Positions 9,679 through 21,499 of a stretch of 64,000 nucleotides of DNA are shown here, piece after piece; positions within the stretch are counted from its first letter, which is position 1, and each line of letters begins with the position of its first letter. Made by a program: the position numbers and the translations under genes. The stretch is from contig NZ_SDVB01000253.1 of the NCBI RefSeq assembly GCF_004137355.1, forward strand, positions 186,001-250,000, in the 5' to 3' direction. The DNA is from Ciceribacter ferrooxidans (GTDB taxonomy: Bacteria > Pseudomonadota > Alphaproteobacteria > Rhizobiales > Rhizobiaceae). Under the pieces are notes generated by a model. It did no database searches. It saw only the letters and a list, made by a program, of their open reading frames with translations, and had not been told where the DNA came from.

Positions 9679-10694
9679 CGAACGATATGCAGCGACGCCG
9701 GGAGATTCCGGTCTACATGGTCGTGCCGCCCCGCGCGTTGCTGCTCGACATAGCCGGTCCGATGGAAGTGCTACGCAAGGCGAACCTTGTCCAGGAGGAG
9801 GTTTTCTTCTCCGTCCGCTACATCGGCCCGGCCCCGACTGTCGGGAGCTCGATCGGCCTGCAGCTTGCAGCGGTCGAGCCTCTGCCTGAGGAACTGCCAG
9901 AGGGTTCGCTGGTGGTTGTCTCGGGTGCTGCCGACAAGCCGCTCGGTCAGGTCTTCGATAGCCGTGCGGAGGACGTGCGGCTCGAAGCGGCAATCGTCGC
10001 CTGGCTGAAACGTGCCATTCTCCCGGGTCGGAGGCTTGTCTCGATTTGTTCAGGTGCGCTGCTTGCCGCCCGCGCCGGTCTCCTGGATGGCTACGAATGC
10101 ACGACCCATCATGAGACGACCGCCGAGCTGATCCGGCTCGCGCCGACGGCGCGTGTGCGGGAGAACCGTCTCTATGTCGAGGATGGCGAACGACTGACGA
10201 GCGCCGGGATCACCGCCGGCATCGACCTGATGCTGCACATCGTCGCGAAGGAGGCGGGACACGCAACCGCTCTTGCCGTCGCCCGTTATCTTGTCGTCTA
10301 CCTGCGGCGCGGTGGTGCCGATCCCCAGCTCTCGCCCTGGCTCGAGGGGCGCAATCACATTCATCCGGCAATCCATCGCGCGCAGGACGCCGTCGCTGCC
10401 GATCCCGCGCGAGACTGGTCAGTTGATGAACTCGCCCGCGTGGCGGTAACGAGCCCTCGCAATCTGTCGCGGCTCTTCAATGAACATACGGGGATGAGCG
10501 TTAGCGATTACGTGAATCGGATGCGCATAGCTCTGGCACATGAACTCGTGGTTACCACGCGTCTCGACATGGAAAGCGTGGCGGAGCGGGCCGGCTTCGC
10601 CTCGACACGACAGTTCCGTCGCGCCTGGAACCGGCTGCATTCGGCCTCCCCGAGCCGCGCCAGGAAATTGCCGCCCGAACACGCGCGTGCCTGA
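9675..10694 (+). CDS. GlxA-type AraC regulator with DJ-1/PfpI N-terminal domain
   Basis: 339 residues. The N-terminal part (about 10-200) is a DJ-1/PfpI-like amidotransferase fold, opening VYMVVPPRALLLDIAGPMEVL and containing a nucleophile-elbow-like SICSGALLAARAGLL. The C-terminal 100 residues hold two AraC helix-turn-helix motifs: VDELARVAVTSPRNLSRLFNEH and MESVAERAGFASTRQFRRAW. Such proteins are transcriptional activators whose sensory domain resembles class I glutamine amidotransferases. Start overlaps the hydrolase gene by ATGA, so translation is coupled. Confidence 0.92.
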   Translation: MTNDMQRRREIPVYMVVPPRALLLDIAGPMEVLRKANLVQEEVFFSVRYIGPAPTVGSSIGLQLAAVEPLPEELPEGSLVVVSGAADKPLGQVFDSRAEDVRLEAAIVAWLKRAILPGRRLVSICSGALLAARAGLLDGYECTTHHETTAELIRLAPTARVRENRLYVEDGERLTSAGITAGIDLMLHIVAKEAGHATALAVARYLVVYLRRGGADPQLSPWLEGRNHIHPAIHRAQDAVAADPARDWSVDELARVAVTSPRNLSRLFNEHTGMSVSDYVNRMRIALAHELVVTTRLDMESVAERAGFASTRQFRRAWNRLHSASPSRARKLPPEHARA

Positions 10695-10712
10695 CGAGCG
10701 GCCCCGGTGTCG

Positions 10713-11192
10713 CTATCCGGCTGCGATCGCCGCGATGAAGAGCGCCGATGCAGCGGCGGAGGTAAGTGTCCGGACGTGGTTCCAGCGTGTCCAGACGTCA
10801 AGATAATTCCGCCAGACGGCGCTGACATCGCCCGAGCCCGCCCTTGAGAGTCTGTTGTTGAGCGGCACGTTGAAGACCATCGTCACGCCGAACATCCCGA
10901 CGACGTAGAGCACACCGCCGAAAAGCGTCGAAAGGCTGCCGGGTTCGCCCCAGCGGAGCAGGGCGATCAGGGCGAGAATGGCACTCGACACTGTCGTGCC
11001 GAGGAAGAATGGCATGAATGTCGACCGGAGAATTTCGACGTTGATCGCGTTCATGGCCGCAGCGCCGGCTTCCGCGCCGGTCCTGTCGAGCGCCCGCATG
11101 ATGAAGGTCGAGAAGGCAAAGTAGAGCCCGGCCAGAAGGCCGCAGCCGATCGCAGAGAACCAGAGAAGGACGGAGATAACGACATTGACCAT
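10713..11192 (-). CDS. DUF1772-family membrane protein
   Basis: About 159 residues from MVNVVISVLLWFSAIGCGLLAG with four hydrophobic segments. RAGSGDVSAVWRNYLDVWTRWNHVRTLTSAAAS near the C-terminus is typical of the DUF1772 (anthrone oxygenase-like) family; the conserved NxxR/W-N-H pattern is present. A start ten codons upstream is possible. Physiological role is unknown. Convergent with the AraC regulator, with 18 bases between stops. Confidence 0.75.
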   Translation of the reverse strand: MVNVVISVLLWFSAIGCGLLAGLYFAFSTFIMRALDRTGAEAGAAAMNAINVEILRSTFMPFFLGTTVSSAILALIALLRWGEPGSLSTLFGGVLYVVGMFGVTMVFNVPLNNRLSRAGSGDVSAVWRNYLDVWTRWNHVRTLTSAAASALFIAAIAAG

Positions 11193-11381
11193 GGCAGCCT
11201 GTCTCCCGCGTATCAAGATCAAATCCCTTGCGGGACTGATGCTCTTTCACAGTGCCGAGGATGCTGGCACAGACAGGATCGAAAGGAAAGCTGGACCGTC
11301 GGGTCTACACCTGTTCATCAGAGACGTGTGCTTCTGGCTTTGACCGGCGCTGAGTGGCGGGCTCGTGCCATTCAGAGCAGA

Positions 11382-12365
11382 TCAGACACGCCAGACGAGC
11401 GACCCGCCTGTCATGCCAGCACCGGCCGCGCTCAGGAGAAGGATATCGCCGCAACACAGAGCACGTTCCTTGTGGCTGATCGAGAGCGAAAGCGGGATCG
11501 TGGCGGCCGATGAATTGCCGAAGTCGGCGATCGTCTCGACCGCCCGCTCCTTCCCGATTGACAGCTTCTCGCAGAGCGCATCCGTCATGCGGGCGTTCGC
11601 CTGATGGGGAACAAAGCGGGTGACGGCGCTCGACTGCAGGTCCGCATCTGCCAGCGCCCTCATGGCCGTCTCCGACATCATCCTGACGGCCGACGCAAAG
11701 ACCGCCTTGCCGTCGCGAATGCTCATCCGGCACTGGTCGTCCGGAAGACCCGGCCGGAAGGGAAGCGAACTGCCCCCCGCCGGAATGCCGATCAGGTCAT
11801 ACTGGCTGCCGTCGCTGGCGAGATCGAGCGAAAGCAATCCGCAGTCGCTGTCCTCCGAGGGTGCCAGTACGACGGCGCCGGCCGCGTCGGCAAAGAGCAC
11901 GGCGGACGCGCGTTCGTCAGGGTTTACTCGGCGGCTCAGGATGTTTGCTGCGACCACCAGCACCGGTCTGCCATGGCGCACCACGTGGCTGTCGGCCAGC
12001 GCCAATGCCTGCAGAAACCCGGTACATGCGCCGGCAAGATCCACCGCGCCGCAGCGGGTAAGCCCGAGGCGGTGCGCGAGCAACGGAGCAGACGGCGGCA
12101 GGAGATGATCGGGTGTCGAGGTCGCAAGCAGCGTCAGCCCGATATCCTGCCGGTCCACATCGGCGTTCGAGAGCGCATCCTGGGCAGCTCGTGCCGCAAG
12201 TGTGGTTAGGCTGTCCTGCGGCTCCGCCCAACGGCGGCGCCTGATCCCGGTGCGTCGTTCGATCCAGCCGGACTCCAGGCCGAGCCGCTGCTCGATCTCG
12301 CAGTTTTCGACAACACGCTCGGGGGCGCTGTGGCCGAACCCGGCCATCCGGCTCGACCGCGTCAT
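11382..12365 (-). CDS. bioZ: BioZ, 3-oxoacyl-ACP synthase III-like enzyme of pimelate supply
   Basis: 327 residues of the FabH (KAS III) fold. The Cys-His-Asn triad is visible: [12 protein letters not shown] (Cys), [10 protein letters not shown] (His) and [14 protein letters not shown] (Asn). In Agrobacterium, BioZ is established to condense glutaryl-CoA from lysine breakdown with malonyl-ACP, starting pimeloyl-ACP synthesis without the BioC/BioH route. Its position as last gene of a bio operon supports this assignment over FabH. Start is the ATG whose last bases overlap the bioA stop; the open frame upstream of it lies inside bioA. Confidence 0.9.
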   Translation of the reverse strand: MTRSSRMAGFGHSAPERVVENCEIEQRLGLESGWIERRTGIRRRRWAEPQDSLTTLAARAAQDALSNADVDRQDIGLTLLATSTPDHLLPPSAPLLAHRLGLTRCGAVDLAGACTGFLQALALADSHVVRHGRPVLVVAANILSRRVNPDERASAVLFADAAGAVVLAPSEDSDCGLLSLDLASDGSQYDLIGIPAGGSSLPFRPGLPDDQCRMSIRDGKAVFASAVRMMSETAMRALADADLQSSAVTRFVPHQANARMTDALCEKLSIGKERAVETIADFGNSSAATIPLSLSISHKERALCCGDILLLSAAGAGMTGGSLVWRV

Positions 12366-13642
12366 CGGTCGATACTCCGGATCAGGTCGGCGCATTCGTC
12401 GATAGCAGAGTATGCACGGTCGAGCTCTTCGGCGGACGAGCAATAGGGTGGCATCAGATAGATGACGTTGCCCAGTGGGCGGATGAGCAGTCCTCGTTCG
12501 CGAAACAGCCGACGCAGTCTCGGTCCGACGTCGGAGAGATACCCGGTCGTCGGTGTTGCGAGATCGAGAGCCGTGATCGTTCCGATCTGCCGAACCTCCG
12601 AGAAACGCGGGTCGTTGCGGAAACGTGCGAGCTTCTCGCTCTGCATCTCGGCCAATGCGGCTATCCGTGCCTGCACGGGTTCTTGCCGCCAGATGTCGAG
12701 ATTGGCCAATGCCGCGGCGCAGGCGATCGGATTGGCGGTATAGGAGCTGGAGTGAAAGAATGTCCGGCTGCGATCCGTCGAGCGGTGCGCTTCGAAAATC
12801 TCCGGTTTGCTGAGTGTCGCGGCGAGAGGCAATGCACCGCCCGTCAAGCCCTTGGACATGCAGAGAATATCCGGAGTGATGTCGGCCTGCTCGCAGGCGA
12901 ACAGGGTACCTGTGCGGCCCCAGCCGGTCATCACCTCGTCTGCGATCAGGAGAGCGCCGTAGCGGCGGGCGATTGCGGCGAACTCCGAAAGTACCGAAGG
13001 ATGATAGAGTTTCATCCCCCCGGCACCGAGGATCAGGGGCTCGACGAGCACCGCTGCCACGTCGCCACCGCGACAGAGCTGCTCCAGTGCGTCGAGTGTC
13101 TGTTGCTCCTGACCGGGTGCGGGAAAGGGGAGCCGACCGACATCGAACAGCAGGGGCTGGTAGGGGGCGTTGAACACACCGCGCTCACCGACTGACATCG
13201 CACCGACAGTATCGCCATGGTAGCTATGCTCCATCACGACGATCCTGGTCTTCCGCTCGTCGCGGTGATGGAAATAACCGAGCGCCATCTTGATGGCGAC
13301 CTCCACCGCGGTGGAGCCGCTGTCGGAGTAGAAGACATGGGTGAGGCCGGGTGGCGCAAGTTGGATCAGGCCGGCCGCGAGCGCTTCGGCGGGTTCATGG
13401 CTGTACTCGGCGAAGATGATCTGGTCGAAGTTGTTCGTCGCCTCACAGATCGCCGCCGTGATTGCAGGGTGACGATGGCCATGAGTAATCACCCACCAAG
13501 AGGAAATCCCGTCGAAGATCCGCTGCCCATCCTCATCAATCAGGCTCGAACCTTCGGTCCGAACGATGCGTTTGAAGGGTTGCTCCAGACCGTGCTGCGT
13601 AAAAGGATGCCAAACCGGCGACGACGATTGGGCGACATTCAT
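12362..13642 (-). CDS. bioA: Adenosylmethionine-8-amino-7-oxononanoate aminotransferase
   Basis: 426 residues, a class III PLP aminotransferase. [36 protein letters not shown] and [17 protein letters not shown] (PLP lysine in SKG) are diagnostic, and [13 protein letters not shown] is the BioA-specific N-terminal stretch. It transfers an amino group from S-adenosylmethionine to KAPA, giving DAPA, the third step in biotin ring assembly. ATGA overlaps with bioD upstream and bioZ downstream indicate translational coupling within bioBFDAZ. Confidence 0.95.
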   Translation of the reverse strand: MNVAQSSSPVWHPFTQHGLEQPFKRIVRTEGSSLIDEDGQRIFDGISSWWVITHGHRHPAITAAICEATNNFDQIIFAEYSHEPAEALAAGLIQLAPPGLTHVFYSDSGSTAVEVAIKMALGYFHHRDERKTRIVVMEHSYHGDTVGAMSVGERGVFNAPYQPLLFDVGRLPFPAPGQEQQTLDALEQLCRGGDVAAVLVEPLILGAGGMKLYHPSVLSEFAAIARRYGALLIADEVMTGWGRTGTLFACEQADITPDILCMSKGLTGGALPLAATLSKPEIFEAHRSTDRSRTFFHSSSYTANPIACAAALANLDIWRQEPVQARIAALAEMQSEKLARFRNDPRFSEVRQIGTITALDLATPTTGYLSDVGPRLRRLFRERGLLIRPLGNVIYLMPPYCSSAEELDRAYSAIDECADLIRSIDR

Positions 13643-14280
13643 GGCCTGCTCTCCGGCTGGAAGACCGAAAGGTCGAAGTGCTCGCCAAAGGCGCGTGCGA
13701 GCGTCAACGGATTTAGATCGGCAAGGAACGGCAAGCGCCCGAGGCGACGAACCCCTCCGAGGTGAACGATCGAGGCTTCGACACGTTCTTCCGGGTCGCC
13801 GATAAACACGATACCGAGAACCGGGACTTGCCGCGACCGCAGTGCTTCGATCGACAGTAGCGTGTGATTGATCGTCCCGAGACGTGTTCTGGCACAGAGG
13901 ATGACGGGGTGCCCCCAGCGCGCGAAGACGTCGATGAAAAGCCGGTCCGTGGTCAGCGGAACCATCAGGCCACCGGCGCCCTCGATCACCAGCGGTCCGT
14001 CGACCGTCGGAGGATCGATCGCGTCCGGGTCGATGCTGACGTTATCGATTTCAGCTGCGATATGCGGCGAAGCCGGCGTGCGAAGCCGCCGGAACTCCGG
14101 AAGGACGCGGCCGTCGGCAAGTCCGCTCAGGCGGGCGACGGTTTCGCTGTCGGTTTCATCATCGAGGCCGGACTGGATGGGTTTCCAGTAGAAGCCGTCG
14201 AGCGCGGCCGCCAGCGCGGCGGCGAAAACCGTCTTGCCTACACCGGTATCGGTCCCGGTGACGACGTAGCGCACGCTCAC
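13639..14280 (-). CDS. bioD: Dethiobiotin synthetase
   Basis: 213 residues beginning with a GTG whose GTGA overlaps the bioF stop. The P-loop [25 protein letters not shown] (substrate lysine) and [10 protein letters not shown] are the standard BioD motifs. It closes the ureido ring of DAPA with CO2 and ATP. The open frame extends far upstream but that part lies inside bioF in another frame, so the GTG is the sensible start. Confidence 0.94.
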   Translation of the reverse strand: MSVRYVVTGTDTGVGKTVFAAALAAALDGFYWKPIQSGLDDETDSETVARLSGLADGRVLPEFRRLRTPASPHIAAEIDNVSIDPDAIDPPTVDGPLVIEGAGGLMVPLTTDRLFIDVFARWGHPVILCARTRLGTINHTLLSIEALRSRQVPVLGIVFIGDPEERVEASIVHLGGVRRLGRLPFLADLNPLTLARAFGEHFDLSVFQPESRP

Positions 14281-15416
14281 GACGATATCTCCATGAGCGC
14301 GACGGCGAGATGGTCGAACAGCGAGCGAACGTCTTGCTCTTCGACATTGCAGGTTATCGAGATGCGCAACCGCGCCGTTCCGGCCGGAACTGTCGGCGGT
14401 CGAATGGCCCGCACATCGAAACCATCTCGCCTCAACCGTTCTGCGAGTCTGATGGCCCGTCCGTTTGAGCCGACGACGACCGGCTGGATCTGTGACCCGC
14501 TCGATGTGCCGAGGAGATCGGTGCTCAATCCGTCGGCGAGGTGAACGAGGTGATGGAGGCGCCACCGTCGCTCCGGTTCGTCGCGGAGTATCCTCAGGAC
14601 CTCGCGGAGAGACGCTGCCTGAAGCGGCGAGGGTGCGGTCGAGTAGATGAAAGGCTTGGCGTGGTTGACGAGATAGTCGAGCAAAACGGCGCTTCCCGCG
14701 ACGAATGCGCCCGACATGCCGAGGGCTTTGCCGCAGGTATGGAGGACGAGGACATTCTCCCGTCCTTCGAGATCTGCGGCGAAGCCACGGCCATCCGGTC
14801 CCCATACACCGCTCGCATGGGCCTCATCGACGAAGAGAAATCCGTCGTGGCGATCTGCGACCGACATCAGGTCCTGAAGTGGCGCATGGTCGCCATCCAT
14901 CGAATAGAGGCTCTCGACCGCGATCCAGGGCGTTCCGAGGCCGCCATTCTGGCGCCAGTGCCGTATCGCCTCCTCGCAGGCTTCGACATCGTTGTGCCGA
15001 ACCGCCACGGCTTCCGCCCGTCCGGCCTTGATCCCTGCATGCGCGCTCGCATGAATGAGGGCATCGTGCAGCACGAGATCGCCGCGCAGCGGCAACGTCG
15101 ACAGGACAGCGAGATTGGCGGCATAGCCGTTCCCGAAATAGAGCGCTCGTTCGCCGCCGAAAAAGGCCGCCGCCTCGGTCTCCAGTGCCTCGTGTTCCTC
15201 GTGATTGCCGCGCAGCAGCCGTGATCCGCCGGCGCCGAGGGGTACGCCACGTTCCAGCGCTGACATTGCTCCGGCCGCCAGCCTTGGGCACGAGGCGAGG
15301 CCCAGATAGTCGTTGGAGGAGAAGTCGACGCCGGTTCTGGCCGATAGCTGCCGGCCGCGGTCCTTCTGCGCCAGTTGCTGCAATCTGGCATCGTATCGGG
15401 CCAGCTGAGCAAGCAT
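14277..15416 (-). CDS. bioF: 8-amino-7-oxononanoate synthase
   Basis: 379 residues, alpha-oxoamine synthase family. [11 protein letters not shown] near the N-terminus, [32 protein letters not shown] and [17 protein letters not shown] (PLP lysine) are characteristic. It condenses pimeloyl-ACP with alanine to form KAPA. Its ATG overlaps the bioB stop by one base (TGATG) and its own stop overlaps the bioD GTG. The pimeloyl-ACP should come from the BioZ route in this genome. Confidence 0.95.
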   Translation of the reverse strand: MLAQLARYDARLQQLAQKDRGRQLSARTGVDFSSNDYLGLASCPRLAAGAMSALERGVPLGAGGSRLLRGNHEEHEALETEAAAFFGGERALYFGNGYAANLAVLSTLPLRGDLVLHDALIHASAHAGIKAGRAEAVAVRHNDVEACEEAIRHWRQNGGLGTPWIAVESLYSMDGDHAPLQDLMSVADRHDGFLFVDEAHASGVWGPDGRGFAADLEGRENVLVLHTCGKALGMSGAFVAGSAVLLDYLVNHAKPFIYSTAPSPLQAASLREVLRILRDEPERRWRLHHLVHLADGLSTDLLGTSSGSQIQPVVVGSNGRAIRLAERLRRDGFDVRAIRPPTVPAGTARLRISITCNVEEQDVRSLFDHLAVALMEISS

Positions 15417-16402
15417 CAGCTGTTGTCCTCCGCGGTGAGACCCAGCCGGCGGAAGAGGCTTCGGTCCTTGTCCTCCCCCGGATTGGTCGCCGTCAGCAGG
15501 GTATCCCCGACGAAGATCGAATTCGCACCGGCGAAGAAGCAGAGGGCCTGCAGCTCATCCGACATGGCGCTGCGTCCGGCCGAGAGGCGCACGTAGGAGC
15601 GCGGCATCAGTAGCCGAGCAAGGGCGATGATGCGGACGAAGGCGATCGGGTCGACCGGCGTCGCATCCGCCATTTTGGTGCCGGGGACGGGGATAAGCAT
15701 GTTGATCGGCACGCTCTCCGGCGGAGACGGCAGGTTCGCGAGCGTGACCAGCATGTCGATGCGGTCGTCCTCGCTTTCACCCAGTCCCATGATGCCGCCG
15801 CTACAAACCTTGATGCCGGCCTCCCGCACGTGGGCAAGCGTTTCCAGTCGCTCTCCAAATCGACGGGTCGTTATGACTTCGGGGTAGAAGCGTTCGGAAG
15901 TGTCGACATTGTGGTTGTAGTAGTCCAGTCCCGCTTCGGCGAAGGTCTGGGCTTGCGCAGGGGACAGCATCCCGAGCGTCATGCAGGTTTCGAGGCCGAG
16001 TGCCTTGACGCCCTTCACCATGTCGACGATCGCCGCTTCGTCGCGCGCCTTCGGGCTGCGCCAGGCAGCACCCATGCAGTAGCGAGTCGCTCCCGCATCC
16101 TTCGCCTTCTGCGCCTCGACGAGCACTTGCTCGCAAGAGAGCAGCTTTGAGGCCTTCAGACCGGCCTCGTGATGCGACGACTGGCTGCAATAGCCGCAAT
16201 CCTCAGGACAGCCGCCAGTCTTGATGTTGATGAGCTTGCTGAACTGCACTTGGTTGGGGTGGAAATTCTCACGATGAACGCTATGGGCCTGGAAAAGCAG
16301 ATCGTTGAAGGGTTGCAGGTAAAGGGTTCTGGCATCCTCGACCGCCCAGACCGGACTTGCGTCGTCGATGGTTGTTGTCTGGTGCCGGTTCAGGTCGTGC
16401 AT
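15416..16402 (-). CDS. bioB: Biotin synthase
   Basis: 328 residues from MHDLNRHQ. The radical SAM motif [10 protein letters not shown] (CxxxCxxC) is followed by the usual [16 protein letters not shown] and [13 protein letters not shown] blocks. It inserts sulfur into dethiobiotin to give biotin. It is the first gene of bioBFDAZ; a BioR box lies 43-59 bases upstream of its start in the divergent promoter region. Longer upstream in-frame starts would run across that box and are unlikely. Confidence 0.96.
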   Translation of the reverse strand: MHDLNRHQTTTIDDASPVWAVEDARTLYLQPFNDLLFQAHSVHRENFHPNQVQFSKLINIKTGGCPEDCGYCSQSSHHEAGLKASKLLSCEQVLVEAQKAKDAGATRYCMGAAWRSPKARDEAAIVDMVKGVKALGLETCMTLGMLSPAQAQTFAEAGLDYYNHNVDTSERFYPEVITTRRFGERLETLAHVREAGIKVCSGGIMGLGESEDDRIDMLVTLANLPSPPESVPINMLIPVPGTKMADATPVDPIAFVRIIALARLLMPRSYVRLSAGRSAMSDELQALCFFAGANSIFVGDTLLTATNPGEDKDRSLFRRLGLTAEDNS

Positions 16403-16444
16403 GGCCGCATCTCCGCGTTTTTCCCAACGTCGAGGCTTGGCAAA

Positions 16445-16461
16445 TAATAGATTATCTATTA
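16445..16461. promoter_or_regulatory. BioR operator controlling bioB operon
   Basis: TAATAGATTATCTATTA is a 17-bp near-perfect palindrome matching the known alphaproteobacterial BioR box (consensus close to TTATAGATAATCTATAA). It sits 43 bases before the bioB start on the reverse strand, where bound BioR would block the promoter. A second copy lies 55 bases away, next to bioR. Confidence 0.85.
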
Positions 16462-16516
16462 AATCTCCTCGTGATGTTAGGCTGACTGCAAATGTGCAGA
16501 TGGTCAACGGGAATCA

Positions 16517-16533
16517 TTATAGATTATCTATGA
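16517..16533. promoter_or_regulatory. BioR operator at bioR start (autoregulation)
   Basis: TTATAGATTATCTATGA matches the BioR box in all but the last bases. It ends seven bases before the bioR ATG and overlaps the GAGAAGG ribosome binding site, so bound repressor would also obstruct bioR expression. This arrangement implies negative autoregulation together with repression of the divergent biotin operon. Confidence 0.8.
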
Positions 16534-16540
16534 GAAGGTC

Positions 16541-17152
16541 ATGGCAGAGACGGTCGCAGAGCGCATGGCAAGAGTGTTGGGCGAGCGGATCGTCGCCGGG
16601 GAGCTACTCCCGGGCGCGCCTCTTCGTCAGGATAGGATCGCCGAGGAGTTCGAGGCGAGCCACGTGCCGGCGAGGGAGGCGTTTCAGCTTCTGAGGTCGC
16701 GTGGGCTGGTCGTCACCGAGCCGCGCCGCGGGGTGCGGGTCGCGCCTCTGGACCCGGCGACGATCCAGGAAACCGTCGAGATCAGGGCGGCATTGGAAAG
16801 TCTCGCACTCACCTTCGCCGCTCCCCGCATGAATGCGGCCTCTTTCGAGCGGATCGAGAAGGCGCTCATCGCGGCCGATCAGGCGCAGACCATAGTCGAG
16901 TGGGAGCAAGCCAATCGCGTATTCCACCGCGAGCTCGTCATTCCGTGCCGGATGCCGAAACTCCTATCCATGCTCGACGATCTTCAGCTTGCCAATTCAC
17001 GGATCATCTTTTCGTCGACACGTTCCGCCGGCTGGCAGCCGGGCTCGAGCCTCGCGCATCGCCAGATCGTGAATGCTCTGAAGAAGAGGGAGTTCGACCG
17101 TGCCGCGACCATGCTGCGCAGTCATATCCGTGGGCTCGAGCGCGCGACGTGA
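16541..17152 (+). CDS. bioR: BioR, GntR-family biotin repressor
   Basis: 203 residues. The N-terminal winged helix-turn-helix (about residues 5-70: ERIVAGELLPGAPLRQDRIAEEF) is GntR type, and the C-terminal FCD-like helical domain carries the Asp/His-rich ligand pocket region. Its position divergent to bioBFDAZ with a BioR box on each side identifies it as BioR, the repressor used by alphaproteobacteria whose BirA lacks a DNA-binding domain. The effector is still debated in the literature. Confidence 0.92.
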   Translation: MAETVAERMARVLGERIVAGELLPGAPLRQDRIAEEFEASHVPAREAFQLLRSRGLVVTEPRRGVRVAPLDPATIQETVEIRAALESLALTFAAPRMNAASFERIEKALIAADQAQTIVEWEQANRVFHRELVIPCRMPKLLSMLDDLQLANSRIIFSSTRSAGWQPGSSLAHRQIVNALKKREFDRAATMLRSHIRGLERAT

Positions 17153-17196
17153 GGTATTGTACGACACCCTGAGGATCGGACGGAAGCGTTTGGCGG

Positions 17197-17991
17197 TTAA
17201 CGGCCCGCGCCGTCGAGAGCCTTTTTCGCCCTCTCTGCAGCGGCTTCCGCATCGATGATGGCCTGAACGGCCTCCTCGCGACCGGCCGCCGCGTGGCTTC
17301 GGGCCATCTGGGCGAGATCCGCGGCCATCTGCGCGGTGAACTCCGCCGTCTCACGATATTTTGCGGCGGTCTCGCGTTCTCCCTTTGCCTCGGCCTCCTG
17401 GCCTTCACGGACCAGTTTTTCCGTTTCGATAGCTTGCTGGTTCGCCGTCGCCGCAAGACTCATGGCGAGAAAGGCCTCATGCAGGCCGGCAAGGGTCGAC
17501 GTGCGAGCCGTATTCATGAACGTGGTGTCCCAGTTCAGTGCTGGGATCAGTTCGCCGCAGTGAATTTTTGCGAAAGCGGTCAGTTGTGTGCCGTATTGCT
17601 GCATTATCTCCAGATTGGCCTCGGAGGTGCGTGCCGCTCTTCCCAATTCCGCGCCGTAGCTGACACCGAGCCTGAAACCCTCCTTGAGGCCCTCGCCGTA
17701 TCCGAGACGTTCGTCGGCTGATGTAAGCTCTTCCGGCGTGGGAACCACCCGGAGGACGATCGACGGATCTCTCACCGAACTCAGGGACAAATCGTGGTAG
17801 CCGTCGACCACGCCGCGCAGCCATCCGGGGTAGGATCCCTCGCATGCCCCCCGGTGGAATTGTGGGCTGTCCCGATCGGCGAAGGCGACGGCCGTTCCCA
17901 CGATGCTCGCGCAGAGAAGGACAATCGCCGCAAGAGAAGCGGCCCCCATGCCGCGCATGATTGTCGCCGTTCGCTCGATCTGCCGTGTCAT
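17197..17991 (-). CDS. Exported alanine-rich protein of unknown function
   Basis: 264 residues. An N-terminal hydrophobic stretch (about residues 16-38, ending GTAVAFA) looks like a signal peptide or anchor. The middle has two cysteines (GACEGSYPGWLRGVVDGYHD and IHCGELIP), perhaps a disulfide. The last 80 residues are Ala/Glu-rich, consistent with a coiled coil. No family is recognised. It follows bioR tail to tail with 44 bases between, so it is not part of the biotin unit. Confidence 0.6.
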   Translation of the reverse strand: MTRQIERTATIMRGMGAASLAAIVLLCASIVGTAVAFADRDSPQFHRGACEGSYPGWLRGVVDGYHDLSLSSVRDPSIVLRVVPTPEELTSADERLGYGEGLKEGFRLGVSYGAELGRAARTSEANLEIMQQYGTQLTAFAKIHCGELIPALNWDTTFMNTARTSTLAGLHEAFLAMSLAATANQQAIETEKLVREGQEAEAKGERETAAKYRETAEFTAQMAADLAQMARSHAAAGREEAVQAIIDAEAAAERAKKALDGAGR

Positions 17992-18201
17992 GCCGGCTGC
18001 CCTCGCTCGATGTTCAGCTACGCGGAGAATAGCTGAACACTACACGCGGACATTGCGAGTTGTGTTGACCTGTGTCAACTTTAGCGATTGGAGACGAGCT
18101 GTTTCACGCACACGGTGTGACGCAGCGCGCCGGGCACTCTTGGAGACCACGGCGTCGGCAGGAATCTGCTTCGCGCAGGCCTCCCGGGATCAATTGCTGT
18201 C

Positions 18202-19764
<1,563 letters not shown>

Positions 19765-19850
19765 GTCGAGCCTTTAATGAAAACCGCCCGTTCTGGCAAT
19801 TGCTGATTTACCGCAGAACCGGAAAATTTCGCGGTGCACCGCGCCGGGCT

Positions 19851-20489
19851 TCAGAACCAGAAGAGGCCGTCCTCGAGTGCCGCAAACAGCGCATCGACAC
19901 TGCCGGCGAGCTTCTGGTCGATGACATGGAGGTACTCCGTCCAGTCGCCGACGTGCCGAAGCTCTTCCTTCCCGTCTGAGATGCCTCGAAGGCCGATCAG
20001 TGGCAAGCCGAACGTGCTGCACACCCGAAAAACCGCAAAGGTCTCCATGTCGACCATGTCGGCCGCGATCGCGTGATAGGCTTCGCCGGAAACGATGTTG
20101 GCGCCGGTCGAGAGACTGGCCGTCGGAATGCCCGGAATGCGCAATGGGAGGTCGATAACCGCGGGAAGGTCGAGAAACGGGGTGCGGCCCTTCTCGAAGC
20201 CGAGCGGCGAGGCGTCCATGTCGCGATAGGACACTGACCCGACTTGGTAAATCTCGGTCTGTTCGAGGGTATTCGAACCGGCGGAGCCGAGCGAGACGAC
20301 GAGGTCCGGAAGCGTCTTTTCCGCCTCCAGCGTGGAGACGGCTCGGGTCAGTGCGAGCGTGGCCTCAACCGGGCCGACGCCCGTCATCAGCGGGGCGAAG
20401 CGCGAGCGCAGGAAAGGACCATATTCCGCCTCTGCGGCCATGACGAAAAGGACCGACTTGCCGCCGACGGATTTCAGTTCGAACGTCAC
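19851..20489 (-). CDS. MTA/SAH nucleosidase-like phosphorylase-family protein
   Basis: 212 residues of the nucleoside phosphorylase (MtnN) superfamily: MTGVGPVEATLAL, SLGSAGSN, VDMETFAVFRV (the VxMEx ribose-binding Glu) and GISDGKEEL (catalytic Asp). These are the active-site elements of 5'-methylthioadenosine/S-adenosylhomocysteine nucleosidase, which cleaves adenine from these by-products. The start overlaps the thioesterase stop by four bases, so they are cotranscribed. Confidence 0.83.
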   Translation of the reverse strand: MTFELKSVGGKSVLFVMAAEAEYGPFLRSRFAPLMTGVGPVEATLALTRAVSTLEAEKTLPDLVVSLGSAGSNTLEQTEIYQVGSVSYRDMDASPLGFEKGRTPFLDLPAVIDLPLRIPGIPTASLSTGANIVSGEAYHAIAADMVDMETFAVFRVCSTFGLPLIGLRGISDGKEELRHVGDWTEYLHVIDQKLAGSVDALFAALEDGLFWF

Positions 20490-20935
20490 CCGGTGATCCC
20501 CTCCCGTCCGCGCACGACCATCAGCGTGCTCGTCATGGAGGCGATCAGCTTGGCCGGACCGTCGCCGACGGCATAGCCGCGACCGTCCGCAACAATGATC
20601 GTACTGCCCGGCTTGGTGATCTCGCCGCGGAACAGGAACCGGTCGCCGCGGCCCGGCGACAGCAGGTTGACCTTGAATTCGATCGTGAGGAGTGAGGCAT
20701 CCGCTGCAACGACGGTATAGGCGGCGTAGCTGCAGGCGCTGTCGAGGGCCGCCGAGATGACGCCGGCATGAAGGATGCCGTGTTGCTGCGTGAGCTTTAC
20801 GTCAAACGGCAGTTCGATCTCGACGACGCCCTGCGAGATGCGGGTGAGTTCGGCGCCGAGCGTCTCCATCGCGCCCTGGCGCGCGAAGCTCTGCCGGATG
20901 CGTTCGTGGACGTCCTCGCTGCCTATGTCACTCAT
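20486..20935 (-). CDS. PaaI-family hotdog thioesterase
   Basis: 149 residues. QQHGILHAGVISAALDSACSYAA is the PaaI hotdog signature with the catalytic Asp in the long helix, followed by FKVNLLSPGRGDRFLFRGEI. Such proteins hydrolyse acyl-CoA esters, often hydroxyphenylacetyl-CoA or medium-chain acyl-CoAs. Coupled to the downstream nucleosidase through a four-base overlap; the functional link between them is not obvious. Confidence 0.85.
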   Translation of the reverse strand: MSDIGSEDVHERIRQSFARQGAMETLGAELTRISQGVVEIELPFDVKLTQQHGILHAGVISAALDSACSYAAYTVVAADASLLTIEFKVNLLSPGRGDRFLFRGEITKPGSTIIVADGRGYAVGDGPAKLIASMTSTLMVVRGREGITG

Positions 20936-21010
20936 CTGTCGTCATTCCCCTCGAGAGGCGCGAAATTGGCACGCTCTCGGGAGGCAGGCAAGCCGCTCCC
21001 GTCGAGAAAA

Positions 21011-21463
21011 TCAGTTGAGCACGAAGAGCGAGAGATTGAGGAGCGAGGCGAAACCGACCCAGGCCGCATACGGAACGAAGAGCAAGCCCGAAGGGCGATC
21101 GATGTCCCAGGCCTTGGCGATGAAGGCGACGATCAGACAGAGAAGTGGCAAGATGACGACGAGGCCGAGAGCCGGGCTCTGCAGGCCGAAGAACGAGGGG
21201 GACCAGAGAAGGTTGAATATCATCTGGCCGAACCAGAGCTGCATTGCAGCGGAAGCGGGGGCTCTCAGCCACATGCGGGCGCCGGCGATCGCGATCAGCA
21301 CGTAAAGCGTGGTCCAGACCGGACCGAAGACATAGGCGGGCGGGTCGAACGGCGGCTTGTCGAGCGACTGATACCACTCGTCCGGAAGGTTCGCGAGACC
21401 AGAGAGCAGGCCGAAACCGAGCGTAACGACGATGAAGACGAGATGGATCAGAAGCGAGCGCAT
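21011..21463 (-). CDS. tspO: TspO/MBR family protein (tryptophan-rich sensory protein)
   Basis: 150 residues, five membrane segments. PDEWYQSLDKPPFDPPAYVFGPVW near residue 30 and WLRAPASAAMQLWFGQMIFNLLWSPSFF are the family hallmarks, with Pro-Pro and repeated Trp. TspO binds porphyrins and in alphaproteobacteria has been linked to tetrapyrrole-dependent and nutrient-stress regulation. It sits between the thioesterase pair and the iron operon, separated by gaps on both sides. Confidence 0.93.
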   Translation of the reverse strand: MRSLLIHLVFIVVTLGFGLLSGLANLPDEWYQSLDKPPFDPPAYVFGPVWTTLYVLIAIAGARMWLRAPASAAMQLWFGQMIFNLLWSPSFFGLQSPALGLVVILPLLCLIVAFIAKAWDIDRPSGLLFVPYAAWVGFASLLNLSLFVLN

Positions 21464-21499
21464 GATGAAGATGTAGGGCGCGATCGGCCTCGTCCAAGG

